From assembly GCF_003314995.1 (NCBI RefSeq), contig NZ_QNRH01000001.1:496001-560000 (forward strand): a stretch of 64,000 bases of DNA, written 5' to 3'. The stretch comes from Pseudochrobactrum asaccharolyticum (GTDB lineage Bacteria > Pseudomonadota > Alphaproteobacteria > Rhizobiales > Rhizobiaceae). Below the pieces are notes generated by a model. That model worked only from the letters and a program-made list of their open reading frames with translations. It had not been told where the DNA came from and searched no databases. Both the position numbers and the translations under genes were made by a program. Position 1 is the first letter of the stretch. Every line of letters begins with the position of its first letter. Shown here in pieces: positions 8,635-17,997 of the stretch.

Positions 8635-9081
8635 ATGCTTGTCAGAACCTTGACTGAAAGTGATATGCCGCATTTGCAGAAGCTTTATCGCTATCTGGAC
8701 GCGGATAATACCGAGATACCACTCAATGAGGCATTGCAACGCTGGGAAATGTTAAAGGGCTATCCGCACAGCGATATTTTCGTTGCTTGTAAAGATGAGG
8801 TGCCTGTTGCGTCCTGCAGTTTGATTGTCATTCCGAATTTGACGCGTATTGGTGCGCCCTATGCATTGATTGAGAATGTCGTGACGCATCCGGATCATCG
8901 TAAGCAAGGTTTGGGAACGGCAGTGCTGCATGCTGCGGTTGAGAGGGCATGGCAGGCCGGTTGTTACAAGGTCATGTTGATGACCGGCTCTAAACAAGCA
9001 TCTACGCTGAAATTCTATCAGGATGCAGGCTTCGAGCAAAGCAAGACCGGATTTCAGATCAGAAGGCCGCAAGCAACTTAA
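8635..9081 (+). CDS. GNAT-family N-acetyltransferase
   Basis: A 148-residue single-domain acetyltransferase. ENVVTHPDHRKQGLGTAVL holds the acetyl-CoA-binding motif A (Q/RxxGxG/A: RKQGLG), and FYQDAGFEQSKTGFQI is the usual C-terminal motif B. A GTG directly upstream at 8632 is in frame, but ATG 8635 is better spaced from GGGAG (8623-8627). It probably shares a transcript with the molybdenum enzyme. The acceptor substrate is unknown. Confidence 0.85.
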   Translation: MLVRTLTESDMPHLQKLYRYLDADNTEIPLNEALQRWEMLKGYPHSDIFVACKDEVPVASCSLIVIPNLTRIGAPYALIENVVTHPDHRKQGLGTAVLHAAVERAWQAGCYKVMLMTGSKQASTLKFYQDAGFEQSKTGFQIRRPQAT

Positions 9082-9095
9082 GATTTATTCAAACA

Positions 9096-9130
9096 AAAAA
9101 GCCCGCGCTGGTGACAGCGCGGGCTTTTTA
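9096..9130. terminator. Bidirectional terminator between GNAT and DUF992 genes
   Basis: A perfect 15-bp stem (AAAAAGCCCGCGCTG / CAGCGCGGGCTTTTT) with a GTGA tetraloop has A-rich and T-rich flanks serving both convergent genes. Confidence 0.93.
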
Positions 9131-9147
9131 AATTCGAGAGCTAAAAT

Positions 9148-9660
9148 TTAGCCTTCGTATTTCAGGCGGAAGTTGGACAGGCCAACAGCAGCATTCAGAC
9201 CCTTCTGGCCCTGAATGGAGATCGGCTGCAGGGAGATGTTCTTCCATGTGCCGCCGGTCAGGATGTTGGTGCCTGCACCGATACCGATTGTGGCATTGGC
9301 AGATGCGCCGACATAGCTGCCGCGCAGAGCGCCTTCAGGGCGAACTGTTGGTGCCCATACAGCCCATGCGAGCTGGCCGCCATTGTAGAAACCAACATCG
9401 ACACCGATTTTGGTGATCTGGCCGGAATAACGCTCAGCAGGTGCACCGCGCTTTGAAGGCTGGAACACGCAATCCATTTCCTGACGGCTGCCGATGATGA
9501 CGCCGATCGATGGCTGGAAATCGCAGGTCAGAACGCCGACTTCCGAGCGAGGCTGGGTAACGGCGCTGCGGGAGGAGACCATGTCGGCAGCTGATGCGGA
9601 AACAGCAAAAGTACCGGCGGCAAAAGCAGCCATAAGAGCAACTGAGTTACGGAGAGACAT
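9148..9660 (-). CDS. Secreted DUF992-family protein
   Basis: A 170-residue exported protein with a signal peptide of about 24 residues (ending SASA before ADM). The mature chain begins with the DUF992 pattern (VGVLTCDFQP... then a second Cys in EMDCVFQPS) and is rich in Gly and beta-strand-like segments. The family is widespread in Rhizobiales and has no established function. The start ATG is supported by AAGGAAG. The gene stands alone, 230 bp downstream of purN on the same strand. Confidence 0.85.
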   Translation of the reverse strand: MSLRNSVALMAAFAAGTFAVSASAADMVSSRSAVTQPRSEVGVLTCDFQPSIGVIIGSRQEMDCVFQPSKRGAPAERYSGQITKIGVDVGFYNGGQLAWAVWAPTVRPEGALRGSYVGASANATIGIGAGTNILTGGTWKNISLQPISIQGQKGLNAAVGLSNFRLKYEG

Positions 9661-9891
9661 GATATCTTCCTTTTCTTATTCTTTAAGTGTGCATCGGGAG
9701 GATGAAAACCATCTTCGGAAAATGCACATCGTTACAAGGTTTAAAAGCGTTAGATCGCTTGAAAATATGCTGCCTGAAAAACATCACTGACGGGAATCAT
9801 ATGATTATCGCCAGACAGCAAGAACGTGATATTCGTTCATTTAGGGCATTATCGTGGCACGTTAAGGGAAATTTAACAATTTGTCATTTTG

Positions 9892-10533
9892 TCAGACACT
9901 AATCAGCACCGGTGTTGCCAAATTGTCATGTTTTTCCGGTGCCGTACCGGCTGCGAAATGACGTAAAGCCTGCGGATAAAGCTGGTGTTCCGCAATCAGA
10001 ACGCGTGCCGCAAGTGAGTCTGCTGTGTCATCATTATGAACAGCAACAGCACCCTGTGCCAGTATCGGACCTTCATCCATACCTTCGGTCACCAGATGCA
10101 CTGTGCATCCGGCGAGTTTCATGCCGGCCTCAAGCGCACGCTGATGTGTGTGCAGACCCGGAAACAGCGGCAGCAATGAAGGATGAATATTGAGAATACG
10201 CCCTGCAAAAGGAGCAATAAACCGGCCGGAAAGCAGGCGCATATAGCCTGCAAGACAAATAATATCCGGTGCGATCTGTGCCAGTTGCTCAAGAATGGCA
10301 TCTTCATGCGCTTGCTTGGAGCTGTAATCTTTGCGGGCATGAACATAGGTGGTGATACCTGCGGCCTGCGCTTTCGCGAGGCCGCCTGCATCATGCTTGT
10401 CTGAAAATACGGCAACAATCTCTGCCGGATAATCCGGTGCCTGTGCCGCACGGATCAGCGTCTCCATATTGGAGCCGCCGCCCGAGATAAAAATAACGAC
10501 CCGTTTACGCGGAGCTACAGAGGCAGGGCTCAT
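9892..10533 (-). CDS. purN: Phosphoribosylglycinamide formyltransferase (purine synthesis)
   Basis: A 213-residue GART enzyme. It transfers a formyl group from 10-formyl-THF to GAR, the third step of de novo purine synthesis. GGGSN (18-22) is the phosphate-binding loop, and [14 protein letters not shown] holds the catalytic Asn-x-His pair. [15 protein letters not shown] carries the catalytic Asp. Its ATG overlaps the stop codon of purM (ATGA at 10530-10533), a sign of translational coupling with the enzyme that acts two steps later in the pathway. Confidence 0.97.
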   Translation of the reverse strand: MSPASVAPRKRVVIFISGGGSNMETLIRAAQAPDYPAEIVAVFSDKHDAGGLAKAQAAGITTYVHARKDYSSKQAHEDAILEQLAQIAPDIICLAGYMRLLSGRFIAPFAGRILNIHPSLLPLFPGLHTHQRALEAGMKLAGCTVHLVTEGMDEGPILAQGAVAVHNDDTADSLAARVLIAEHQLYPQALRHFAAGTAPEKHDNLATPVLISV

Positions 10534-11630
10534 AGGGAGAGCGTACCCTGATAGACAACACCCTGCTGATCTGCATCACGTGCGATCATACGGCCGAGAG
10601 TGACAACAGTTTCACCTTCAGCTTTCAGTGTGTCTGCAACCAGTTCTGCCTTGTCAGCCGGTACAACAACAATCATGCCGACGCCACAGTTGAAAGTGCG
10701 CAGCATTTCATGCGCCTCGACGCCACCGGTTTTCGCCAGCCATGAGAAAACAGCCGGAACCGGAATAGCCGAAAGATTGATTTCTGCTGCCAGTGTTTCA
10801 GGCAATACACGCGGAATATTGTCAGGAAAACCACCGCCGGTAATATGTGCCAGCGCTTTGATTGCACCGGTTGAGCGGATAGCGGAGAGCAGGGATTTCA
10901 CATAAATGCGGGTCGGGGTGAGCAGGGCTTCACCAAGTGTCTGACCAGCTGCAAATGGTGCCGTATCCTGCCAGCCAAGGCTGGACAGTTCGACAATGCG
11001 GCGCACCAACGAGAAACCGTTGGAGTGAACACCGGAAGAACCGAGGCCGAGAATAACATCACCGGCTTCCAGATCACCGGCAGGCAGCAACTGACCACGC
11101 TCTGCCGCACCAACGGCAAAACCGGCCAGATCATAGTCGCCGTCACGATACATGCCCGGCATTTCTGCGGTTTCGCCGCCGATCAGTGCACAACCGGATT
11201 GCAGGCAGCCTTCGGCAATACCTTTAACAATCGCTGCACCCTGTTCAGGGTCGAGTTTGCCGGTGGCAAAATAATCGAGGAAGAACAGCGGCTCCGCGCC
11301 CTGTACCACGAGATCGTTGACGCACATCGCAACGAGGTCGATACCAACAGTGTCATGGCGGTCTGCATCAATAGCGATTTTCAGTTTGGTGCCAACACCG
11401 TCATTGGCGGCAACCAGAACCGGATCTTTAAAACCGGCCGCTTTAAGATCAAACAAACCGCCGAAACCGCCGATTTCACCATCCGCACCCGGACGGCGCG
11501 TAGAGCGCACCAGTGGTTTGATCTTATCGACCATGCTGTTGCCTGCATCAATATCCACACCGGCATCGGCATAGGTCAGGCCATTTTTCGCGTCAGCGGC
11601 TGAAGTGGATGGGGTTTTCGACTGTGGCAT
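10530..11630 (-). CDS. purM: Phosphoribosylformylglycinamidine cyclo-ligase
   Basis: AIR synthetase, 366 residues, which closes the imidazole ring using ATP. The diagnostic N-terminal [20 protein letters not shown] is at about 20-39; GIGxDL-type and [11 protein letters not shown] motifs and the C-terminal AIRS domain follow. The frame is open upstream to 11723, but ATG 11630 has GGAG at the right distance and gives the family start (MPQSKT). It is the first gene of the purM-purN operon and divergent from the AI-2E family gene. No purine riboswitch was seen in the 290-bp leader region. Confidence 0.96.
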   Translation of the reverse strand: MPQSKTPSTSAADAKNGLTYADAGVDIDAGNSMVDKIKPLVRSTRRPGADGEIGGFGGLFDLKAAGFKDPVLVAANDGVGTKLKIAIDADRHDTVGIDLVAMCVNDLVVQGAEPLFFLDYFATGKLDPEQGAAIVKGIAEGCLQSGCALIGGETAEMPGMYRDGDYDLAGFAVGAAERGQLLPAGDLEAGDVILGLGSSGVHSNGFSLVRRIVELSSLGWQDTAPFAAGQTLGEALLTPTRIYVKSLLSAIRSTGAIKALAHITGGGFPDNIPRVLPETLAAEINLSAIPVPAVFSWLAKTGGVEAHEMLRTFNCGVGMIVVVPADKAELVADTLKAEGETVVTLGRMIARDADQQGVVYQGTLSL

Positions 11631-11919
11631 TGGTAGCTCCCGATACACAGCGCAGAGCCGTAAGGCCGATGGAAGAACGGCAGGGCAGGCTGCGGTTAAT
11701 GCTTCAAGCAGGCGCAATGACACGAGATTACTTTATCCGCAAGCATCTTTCGTCATTTTTAACTGATAAACACCGTGTTATGAGTGGAGCAGAGTAAATG
11801 TCGCAGCCGGTTGGTCTGTCCGGCGATCTGTATGTTCTCATAATTGAGTGATCGGCAGCATCTTGACCAGTTGTGGCGGTGCGACATATTCAAAGTTTTT
11901 AGTCCATTGGCGGTTTTAT

Positions 11920-13143
11920 ATGAGCAAATCAGCGAGCACTCCCCCTAAGGCGCCGTCATCACGCGCGGCGCATGCGAAAGGTGAGGCATTAGTCTCGACA
12001 ACGGAGCAGCAGGTTGTTGTTCCTACGGGTGAGCATGAGGTGCGGCTGGATGTTCAGGTCACTGCGATCGGTGCGAGCATGCGAAAACAGGCATTTTTCT
12101 GGCTGTTTGCAACAATTGTATTCGTGTTGTTCCTGACCGTTTTCAGTTCAATTTTGCTGCCGTTTGTAGCGGGTCTGGCGCTGGCTTACTTTCTGGATCC
12201 GGTGGCAGACTGGCTTGAACGCTTTGGCATGTCGCGCTTGCTGGCGACCTGCGTCATTCTGATTACCTTTGTCGTTGTGCTGGTTTTGGGATTGATCATC
12301 ATCGTGCCTGTGCTGGTTACGCAGATGGCTGAGTTCATTTCCAAATTCCCGGGTTACTTCACCCAGCTGCAGGCTTTGATTGCACATCAGGATTCGGAAT
12401 GGCTGAAGAAATATCTCGGCATGAACAGCACGGTCATTCAGGATAACCTAAGCAGCTTTCTCAAGCAGGGCGCGAGTTTCCTCACCACATTGCTGCAATC
12501 ACTGTGGAATTCCGGCAAATCCCTGATCGATCTTGCAGGTCTGTTTGTGGTGACACCGGTGGTAGCTTTCTACATGCTGCTCGACTGGGATCGCATGGTG
12601 GATACGATTGATTCATGGGTGCCACGCGATCATGTGAAAACCGTGCGCCAGATTGCCCGTGAGATGAACGAAGCGATTGCCGGTTTTATCCGCGGGCAGG
12701 GTACATTGTGCCTTATCCTTGGTACCTATTATGCGATTGGTCTGACACTGACCGGACTGAATTTCGGCCTGTTGATTGGTCTGTTTGCCGGTCTGATCAG
12801 CTTCATTCCTTATATCGGGTCTATCGTCGGGCTGGTGCTGGCGATTGGTGTGGCGCTGGTGCAGTTCTGGCCGGATTGGATTATGGTTGTTGTCGTGGCC
12901 TGTGTGTTCTTCACAGGGCAGTTTATCGAAGGCAATATTTTGCAGCCGAAACTGGTTGGTAAATCCGTTGGCTTGCATCCGGTCTGGCTGATGTTCGCGC
13001 TTTTCGCGTTTGGTTCGCTGCTGGGCTTTACAGGGATGCTGATCGCCGTTCCTGCCGCTGCTGCTGTCGGGGTGCTGGTACGCTTTGTGATAAACCGTTA
13101 TCTGGAATCTCCGCTCTATAAGAGCAGCAACAGCGAGAACTGA
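11920..13143 (+). CDS. AI-2E/PerM-family integral membrane protein
   Basis: A 407-residue inner-membrane protein with about seven or eight hydrophobic helices and a soluble segment (about 120-190) between helix pairs, as in the PerM/YhhT/TqsA family. FIPYIGSIVGLVLAIGVAL and FIEGNILQPKLVGKSVGLHP are the conserved family motifs. The frame opens at 11848, but ATG 11920 (MSKSAS) fits the family better. Members export AI-2 or, in some cases, move ions; which applies here is not known. It lies between purM and hda, an order I recall from other Rhizobiales. Confidence 0.85.
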   Translation: MSKSASTPPKAPSSRAAHAKGEALVSTTEQQVVVPTGEHEVRLDVQVTAIGASMRKQAFFWLFATIVFVLFLTVFSSILLPFVAGLALAYFLDPVADWLERFGMSRLLATCVILITFVVVLVLGLIIIVPVLVTQMAEFISKFPGYFTQLQALIAHQDSEWLKKYLGMNSTVIQDNLSSFLKQGASFLTTLLQSLWNSGKSLIDLAGLFVVTPVVAFYMLLDWDRMVDTIDSWVPRDHVKTVRQIAREMNEAIAGFIRGQGTLCLILGTYYAIGLTLTGLNFGLLIGLFAGLISFIPYIGSIVGLVLAIGVALVQFWPDWIMVVVVACVFFTGQFIEGNILQPKLVGKSVGLHPVWLMFALFAFGSLLGFTGMLIAVPAAAAVGVLVRFVINRYLESPLYKSSNSEN

Positions 13144-13200
13144 GATAAAGTTTTCAACAGGTCTATCCACAGGCATGTGTGTCACGGGGATAAGGTTGAA

Positions 13201-13231
13201 CAACCGGCGCAAACGCGCCGGTTGTGCTTTT
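13201..13231 (+). terminator. Terminator after the AI-2E-family gene
   Basis: A perfect 10-bp GC-rich stem (CAACCGGCGC / GCGCCGGTTG, loop AAAC) is followed by TGCTTTTC. The T tract is short, so efficiency may be moderate. Confidence 0.7.
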
Positions 13232-13363
13232 CTAACCGCTGCAAAGCAGCTACTGCTGGTATCAGGCCGCGCATATGCGAATATCGCGCAAGCGGCACAA
13301 AATTGAGTACAGCTTAAACACCGTCCTGAAAGCAAATAATATGGGACGGAACTTTGGGTAATT

Positions 13364-14092
13364 ATGTCTGCAGAGCACCGACAAATTCCGCTCATTCTTC
13401 AGCATGAGCCGGGCTTCACACGCGATGATCTGGTTGTCACCGGATCGAACCGTGCGGCAGTTGATCTGATTGATCGCTGGCCGGACTGGCCGTCGCCTGT
13501 GGCATTGCTTGTCGGCCCTGCCGGTGCCGGAAAAACCCATCTGGCCGCCATCTGGCGCAGCCAGAATGATGCTGCCATTCTCGATCCCCACAATATTGAT
13601 GCGCAGTCACTGGAAATCGCAGCACAGCGTCCGGTGCTGATTGACGATATCGGCGCGGAAGATTTTGACGAAACAGGTCTGTTCCATCTGATCAACACTA
13701 TCCGCCAGACTGCGGGAAGCTGTGAGAACGGTCAGTCGCAGGCATCTTTGCTGATGACCTCGCAATTGCAGCCTTCGCAGTGGAACGTTTCACTGCCCGA
13801 TCTGATCTCACGCCTTAAAGCAGTGACGATTGTCGATATTTCCGAGCCGGATGATTATCTGCTGAGCACTGTGATTTATAAGCTGTTTGCGGATCGTCAG
13901 GTCAGCGTTGATCCGGCTGTGATCAGCTATATTGTCAGCCGCGTTGAGCGTTCGCTGGACAGTGTGATTGTGCTGGTGGATTTGCTTGACCATATGGCAT
14001 TGCAGCAGAAAAGCCGCATTACCAAAGCGCTGGCGACACAGGCTTTTCAGGCAATGGCAAATGCACTGCCTGAAAGCTCTTCTGAAGACTGA
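13364..14092 (+). CDS. hda: DnaA-related regulatory ATPase (HdaA)
   Basis: A 242-residue AAA+ protein homologous to DnaA domain III, but without the DNA-binding domain IV. The Walker A motif is GPAGAGKTH at 51-59; VLIDDIG is Walker B. QIPLIL at residues 7-12 matches the short N-terminal clamp-binding motif by which Hda docks on the sliding clamp. With the clamp it stimulates ATP hydrolysis by DnaA after initiation and so prevents over-replication. There is no DnaA-type C-terminus. It would normally be followed by ppk in relatives; here that gene is 21 kb away. Confidence 0.9.
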   Translation: MSAEHRQIPLILQHEPGFTRDDLVVTGSNRAAVDLIDRWPDWPSPVALLVGPAGAGKTHLAAIWRSQNDAAILDPHNIDAQSLEIAAQRPVLIDDIGAEDFDETGLFHLINTIRQTAGSCENGQSQASLLMTSQLQPSQWNVSLPDLISRLKAVTIVDISEPDDYLLSTVIYKLFADRQVSVDPAVISYIVSRVERSLDSVIVLVDLLDHMALQQKSRITKALATQAFQAMANALPESSSED

Positions 14093-14105
14093 TTTTCCGT
14101 ATAGA

Positions 14106-14948
14106 TTATTTGCCGACCGGCTGCTGCGGATAGACCGGAGCGATTAAGCCGGTATTTTGCGGCTTGTCGCTGGTGGTCTTTACGGCCGGCGCAGGACGGA
14201 CTGAGCCTGTGGTAATCGCCGATTGCTGAGTAGGAATGGGACGCGAAGCGGCGGCTTGCCTTGGCTGATTTTTGAAGATCAGCTGATCCTCCTGCACCCA
14301 GCCGATAATATTGGTGGATGGCACTACCACACGATGCCAGCGCCCGACTTTGGCATAGGAGCGCATTTCACGCCCTTTCTCCACACGACCGACTGTTTTG
14401 GCCTGATCCCATGCTTTTTCACGGATTGTCAGAGCTTGTTTGGCAACAATGGCTTTAGGAATTTTGAAGGCACCGCTTGCATGGCGGCTGTTATCATCCG
14501 GTGCGGTTCTGCCGACCGGCGGCAAAGCGGGCATAGCGGATTGCGCGGCAGGTTTCGGCGGGATGATCTGTACAGCAGGTTTGTTTTCAACACGCGGCGC
14601 AAGCATGGCGACTTGTTTTTGCTCGCCGACATTCACCTGTGGCCTGCGGATCGGTGCAGGTGCTGTGACCTCCGGCGTACGGGTCTGCACCTGAGCAGTT
14701 TTGCGCTCTGATGATGGCGTGCTGGTCCTAGGTGCAGGCGGATTTGTGCGTGCTACAGAGCTGCCGCTGTTTGAGCGGAACAGTCCGGAAACGCTTGCTG
14801 TCGGGCTGCGGCTTTGTGATGTTGCCCAAAGAGCTGCCGCACCCAGAGCAACAATGGCGCCGACTGTTACAACAGCCGCAGCCGATTGGCCGGAGCTTTT
14901 GCCACGGGCGGGGCGTTTCTTGCGGGAGGTGGACTTTCTCGGAGCCAT
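14106..14948 (-). CDS. Membrane-anchored protein with a bacterial SH3-like domain
   Basis: A 280-residue protein. A very basic N-terminus (residues 1-20, Lys/Arg-rich) precedes one transmembrane helix (about 25-43). A long Pro/Ala/Thr-rich low-complexity region spans about 48-160, and a predicted SH3b domain covers about 166-225, with ALTIREKAWDQAKTVGRVEKG and IIGWVQEDQLIF. The tail is disordered. The layout suggests an inner-membrane anchor with a periplasmic linker and a wall- or protein-binding SH3b. It is convergent with hda, 13 bp between stops, with no visible terminator. Confidence 0.8.
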   Translation of the reverse strand: MAPRKSTSRKKRPARGKSSGQSAAAVVTVGAIVALGAAALWATSQSRSPTASVSGLFRSNSGSSVARTNPPAPRTSTPSSERKTAQVQTRTPEVTAPAPIRRPQVNVGEQKQVAMLAPRVENKPAVQIIPPKPAAQSAMPALPPVGRTAPDDNSRHASGAFKIPKAIVAKQALTIREKAWDQAKTVGRVEKGREMRSYAKVGRWHRVVVPSTNIIGWVQEDQLIFKNQPRQAAASRPIPTQQSAITTGSVRPAPAVKTTSDKPQNTGLIAPVYPQQPVGK

Positions 14949-15249
14949 ATGTCTGCGCCTTTATACCGGTCAGCATTCAGATGCACTGAACCAAGCTGAG
15001 TATTTCGAATCTGCTTGCATCCAAGCTACCGCCTGAATCTTCGTATTTGGTTACTATGCTCACCTTTTGTTCTGGGGGTCGCGGATAAAATAACTTATTT
15101 TCGGCACAAATTCGGCCAGAAACTGTCCCGAAGCAGGCGCAGCATTTTTGTGCGACCAATGCTGGCCGCTCCCGATTTAACCTGCCCTCTGTTGCTGTGT
15201 CTTACACAGGAAAGAAGCACTGAGGGCACTATGGAGCGAATGAGACAAA
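14949..15249. other. Intergenic region between divergent SH3b and secreted-repeat genes
   Basis: About 300 bp that must hold both divergent promoters. Short antisense frames are present without ribosome binding sites. I see no repeat or operator that I can support. Confidence 0.4.
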
Positions 15250-15681
15250 ATGAAAAAGCTTGTTTTGGCATTAAGTGTTCTGGGACTTTCAGCTGCGCCG
15301 GTGTTGGCGGCGCAGAGCTCTGCAACGAAGAGTGAAGCAAAAATAGAGCAAGTGGCCGAGACCTTGGCTGGCGGCCATGGAAAAATGACAGAGACAGCCA
15401 GCGGTAAAATCCTCACCACTGCGGCAGGCCATACCCTTTATACCTTTGATAAGGACAAAAACGGTGCGTCGAGCTGTGATGCAGCTTGCCTGAAAATTTG
15501 GCCGGCTTATCATGCCTCTGCCAAGGTGAAAGCGGCAGCCCCGTGGTCGAAGGTAAAAGCCACCGATGGCAAGGATATGTGGGCTTATAACGGCAAGCCG
15601 GTTTACACCTATATTAAAGATAAAAAGACCGGTGACACGGAAGGTGATGGTGTCGGCGGTAACTGGCACATCATCAAATGA
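15250..15681 (+). CDS. Secreted-repeat protein (COG4315, PF03640-like)
   Basis: A 143-residue exported protein with a signal peptide of about 20 residues (MKKLVLALSVLGLSAAPVLA). Two copies of the family repeat are visible: GHTLYTFDKD with SCDAACLKIWPAY, and KPVYTYIKDKKTGDTEGDG. These give the Yx(F/W/Y)xxD pattern of the family and a CxxxC pair (Cys residues in SSCDAACL). The function of the family is not established, though some members are near electron-transfer genes. A weak hairpin follows the stop codon. Confidence 0.83.
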   Translation: MKKLVLALSVLGLSAAPVLAAQSSATKSEAKIEQVAETLAGGHGKMTETASGKILTTAAGHTLYTFDKDKNGASSCDAACLKIWPAYHASAKVKAAAPWSKVKATDGKDMWAYNGKPVYTYIKDKKTGDTEGDGVGGNWHIIK

Positions 15682-15690
15682 TTTGACGCT

Positions 15691-15728
15691 GAAGAGCGCA
15701 CAGGCAGCATATTTGCTGTGCGATCTTC
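15691..15728 (+). terminator. Possible terminator after the secreted-repeat gene
   Basis: A 13-bp stem (GAAGAGCGCACAG / CTGTGCGATCTTC, one mismatch) begins 10 bp after the stop. The following sequence ACACTTTTGG has only a weak T run. Confidence 0.4.
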
Positions 15729-15787
15729 ACACTTTTGGCTCGCAAATGCTATAGACAGGCAGATATCTGACAAATGGAGGGGAAGAT

Positions 15788-16243
15788 ATGCAACCTGTTT
15801 TCCGGCGTGCTGAGGCGCGCGATCTCACCGCGATTATCGCAATGCTGGCTGATGATGTTTTGGGTGCAGCCCGCGAAGATCCATCGCTTCCTCTGAATAA
15901 TACCTATCTTGATGCCTTTGCCGCAATTGAGCGCGACGAAAATCAGTTTCTGCTGGTGGTCGAGTGTGATGGCGTGGTTGCCGGTTGCCTGCAGCTGAGT
16001 TTTATCCCTGGTCTTTCAAGGCTCGGTATGTGGCGCGGGCAGGTGGAGAGTGTACGCATTGCTGCGGCTTTTCGCGGGCAGGGACTGGGCGAGAAAATGC
16101 TGCAATGGGTGATTGCAACATGCAGGGAAAAGAGCTGTGGTCTGGTGCAGTTACATACGGATGTGACGCGCAATGATGCGATCCGCTTCTATGAAAAGCT
16201 CGGCTTTAAGGCCAGTCATGCGGGCATGAAACTGGCATTATAA
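15788..16243 (+). CDS. GNAT-family N-acetyltransferase
   Basis: A 151-residue acetyltransferase. VESVRIAAAFRGQGLGEKML carries beta4 and the acetyl-CoA pyrophosphate loop (RGQGLG), and NDAIRFYEKLGFKASHAGMKL is the C-terminal motif. The strong ribosome binding site GGAGGGGA precedes ATG 15788. The closest recognisable group is the general GNAT acetyltransferases with N-terminal FRRAEARD; the substrate is unknown. Confidence 0.87.
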   Translation: MQPVFRRAEARDLTAIIAMLADDVLGAAREDPSLPLNNTYLDAFAAIERDENQFLLVVECDGVVAGCLQLSFIPGLSRLGMWRGQVESVRIAAAFRGQGLGEKMLQWVIATCREKSCGLVQLHTDVTRNDAIRFYEKLGFKASHAGMKLAL

Positions 16244-16335
16244 AATTATTTCCAAAAGCCTGCATCGAATATAGGATTGCTGCGTTACTTTAAAACAGAG
16301 TTTCTCTGAACAGCTTTGAAACAGGAGATACAGCA

Positions 16336-16596
16336 ATGGTTGATACTGCCAAGATCAAAGAACATTTTGAAGTTATCGGTGCAGATGGTGTTCATGTCGG
16401 CACGGTAGATCATATCGACGGAGACCGGATCAAACTGACCAAAAAGGACAGCGGAGCAGGCGCGCATCACAAGCACCATCACTATATTTCGCTGGGGCTG
16501 GTTGCTGATGTTGAGGGCAATAAAGTCCGCCTGTCAGCCAATGCCGATGTTGCTATTACCTTTGAGGAAGAGAAAGACGGCAAAGCGACAATGTAA
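16336..16596 (+). CDS. DUF2171-family small protein
   Basis: An 86-residue soluble protein. The N-terminal part (KEHFEVIGADGVHVGTVDHI) and DRIKLTKKDS match the DUF2171 pattern, related to PRC-barrel-like folds. A His-rich stretch (GAGAHHKHHHYISLGLV) in the middle could bind metal or simply be part of the fold. ATG 16336 follows AGGAGA at good spacing. It is monocistronic with its own terminator. Function unknown; stress association in relatives is only inference. Confidence 0.82.
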   Translation: MVDTAKIKEHFEVIGADGVHVGTVDHIDGDRIKLTKKDSGAGAHHKHHHYISLGLVADVEGNKVRLSANADVAITFEEEKDGKATM

Positions 16597-16620
16597 CGCC
16601 ATGCCGTTCTGACCGTGATC

Positions 16621-16648
16621 AACCCGCCATGTGAATGGCGGGTTTTAT
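16621..16648. terminator. Terminator between DUF2171 and the methyltransferase-like gene
   Basis: A perfect 10-bp stem (AACCCGCCAT / ATGGCGGGTT) with a GTGA loop is followed by TTATTA. It lies between convergent genes. Confidence 0.8.
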
Positions 16649-16660
16649 TATGCGCAGGGT

Positions 16661-17275
16661 TTAGTAGGTGTAGAGCAGGATTGGAATGAAACCGGCAGTT
16701 TGCAAATGCTCAATTGTTTCAAAGAATGGAAAGGCGACAAAAAATACCAGACCATCAAAGAACGTATTGTAGAGCATTTTAGGGCGAACGGTCAGGCTTT
16801 CAACATCTTGATACCCTGAAAATCGAGGGAAAAAGCGTGGTACATCACGTTTGTAATCGCGGTATGGCTGCCCGAAATTATTCTCAAGATAGCCTTCCTC
16901 TGCCAGAATAACGAACAGGAAGGTGACATAGCAGGCGACTGCAAGCAGGAAGGCAACGCCAAGGCTGCCGGTCAGACAGCCAATGCCAAATGCGCCGATG
17001 GCACTGAAAACATAAAGTGGATTGCGGCTCAAAGAATAGGGGCCGGTGCGGATGATCTGAGCGCCTTTGTGCCCGCCGATATAGAGGGTGCACCACATGC
17101 GCCCGAGAATAGCGACAATGATGAAGCCAAGGCCGAAGGCTTCAATATATTCGTGAATACCGCTCGCCCAGGCGGAGCGTACAAACAGCAGAGCAAGAAA
17201 CAGAAGAGCAATAATAATTGCCACAGCGATGCGTCGGCGTGCCTGATAGCGGCTCATTTCTTTCATGGATTGCAT
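16661..17275 (-). CDS. Isoprenylcysteine carboxyl methyltransferase-like membrane protein
   Basis: About 204 residues from ATG 17275 with four or five hydrophobic helices. The cytoplasmic signature HKGAQIIRTGPYSLSRNPLY, then EEGYLENNFGQPYRDYKRDV, is that of the ICMT/PEMT-like family, which methylates lipophilic or membrane-bound substrates with SAM. Bacterial members often have unknown targets. The start is uncertain: the frame opens at 17335, and ATGs at 17275, 17266 and 17257 are all possible; 17275 has an AGG nine bases upstream. Confidence 0.8.
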   Translation of the reverse strand: MQSMKEMSRYQARRRIAVAIIIALLFLALLFVRSAWASGIHEYIEAFGLGFIIVAILGRMWCTLYIGGHKGAQIIRTGPYSLSRNPLYVFSAIGAFGIGCLTGSLGVAFLLAVACYVTFLFVILAEEGYLENNFGQPYRDYKRDVPRFFPRFSGYQDVESLTVRPKMLYNTFFDGLVFFVAFPFFETIEHLQTAGFIPILLYTY

Positions 17276-17416
17276 AAGACAGAACCTGTTAAGCTGGATT
17301 ATGAAATGCTCAATAGTTTTCTTAAAACAGACCACTGTTGAGAATGGTCTGTTCTCGTATTTCCTTAAAAGAAGCTAAATTTATGTTCGCAACATTAAGG
17401 GATCATAATGTTGGCA

Positions 17417-17749
17417 CTAACCGCGCGGGCCAAACAAAATAATACCCGCTCCTGCAAGCGCCAGTACCCCGCCTGCGATGTCCCATTTATCGGGAGAGAA
17501 ATCTTCTGCCAGTTTCAGCCATAACAGTGAGGCGATGATATAAATCCCGCCATAGGCTGCATAGGCACGCCCCGCTACCTCAGCATCAATAAATGTGAGC
17601 AACACGGCAAACAGGATCAGTGAGGCAATTCCGGGGAAAAGCCACCAGACAGATTTATCCAGCCGCAGCCATGCCCAGAATGCGAAACAGCCTGCAATTT
17701 CTGCAAGGGCTGCAAGGGAGTAAATCAGAACCTGCGCTACGGGTTTCAT
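17417..17749 (-). CDS. YnfA/UPF0060-family small membrane protein
   Basis: About 110 residues with four transmembrane helices, the normal size of the YnfA family. [33 protein letters not shown] and the terminal [11 protein letters not shown] are the conserved family blocks. The family resembles small multidrug resistance exporters in topology, but transport is not established for most members. The frame extends to 17800; ATG 17749 was chosen because it gives the family length, though no strong ribosome binding site is seen. Confidence 0.87.
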   Translation of the reverse strand: MKPVAQVLIYSLAALAEIAGCFAFWAWLRLDKSVWWLFPGIASLILFAVLLTFIDAEVAGRAYAAYGGIYIIASLLWLKLAEDFSPDKWDIAGGVLALAGAGIILFGPRG

Positions 17750-17997
17750 AAGAGCGAAATTTCCTGCTGTCTGTGATGCTTTGTAAGACATGATAAACAT
17801 AGCGGATTAATAAATTTCTTTATCATTTCATAACGGAACAGAGAGTGATGAGATTGTTCATTTCCTGTTCAAATTCCGTATTCTAGAAACAGTGCCAAGA
17901 GCATATATTGCTGTAAAAATTCGGGTGATTTGGTTCTGGTTCTGAAACTGAACGCCTCTGTTACGAAGAATAAAACTCATATGTTGAGGAAGATAAA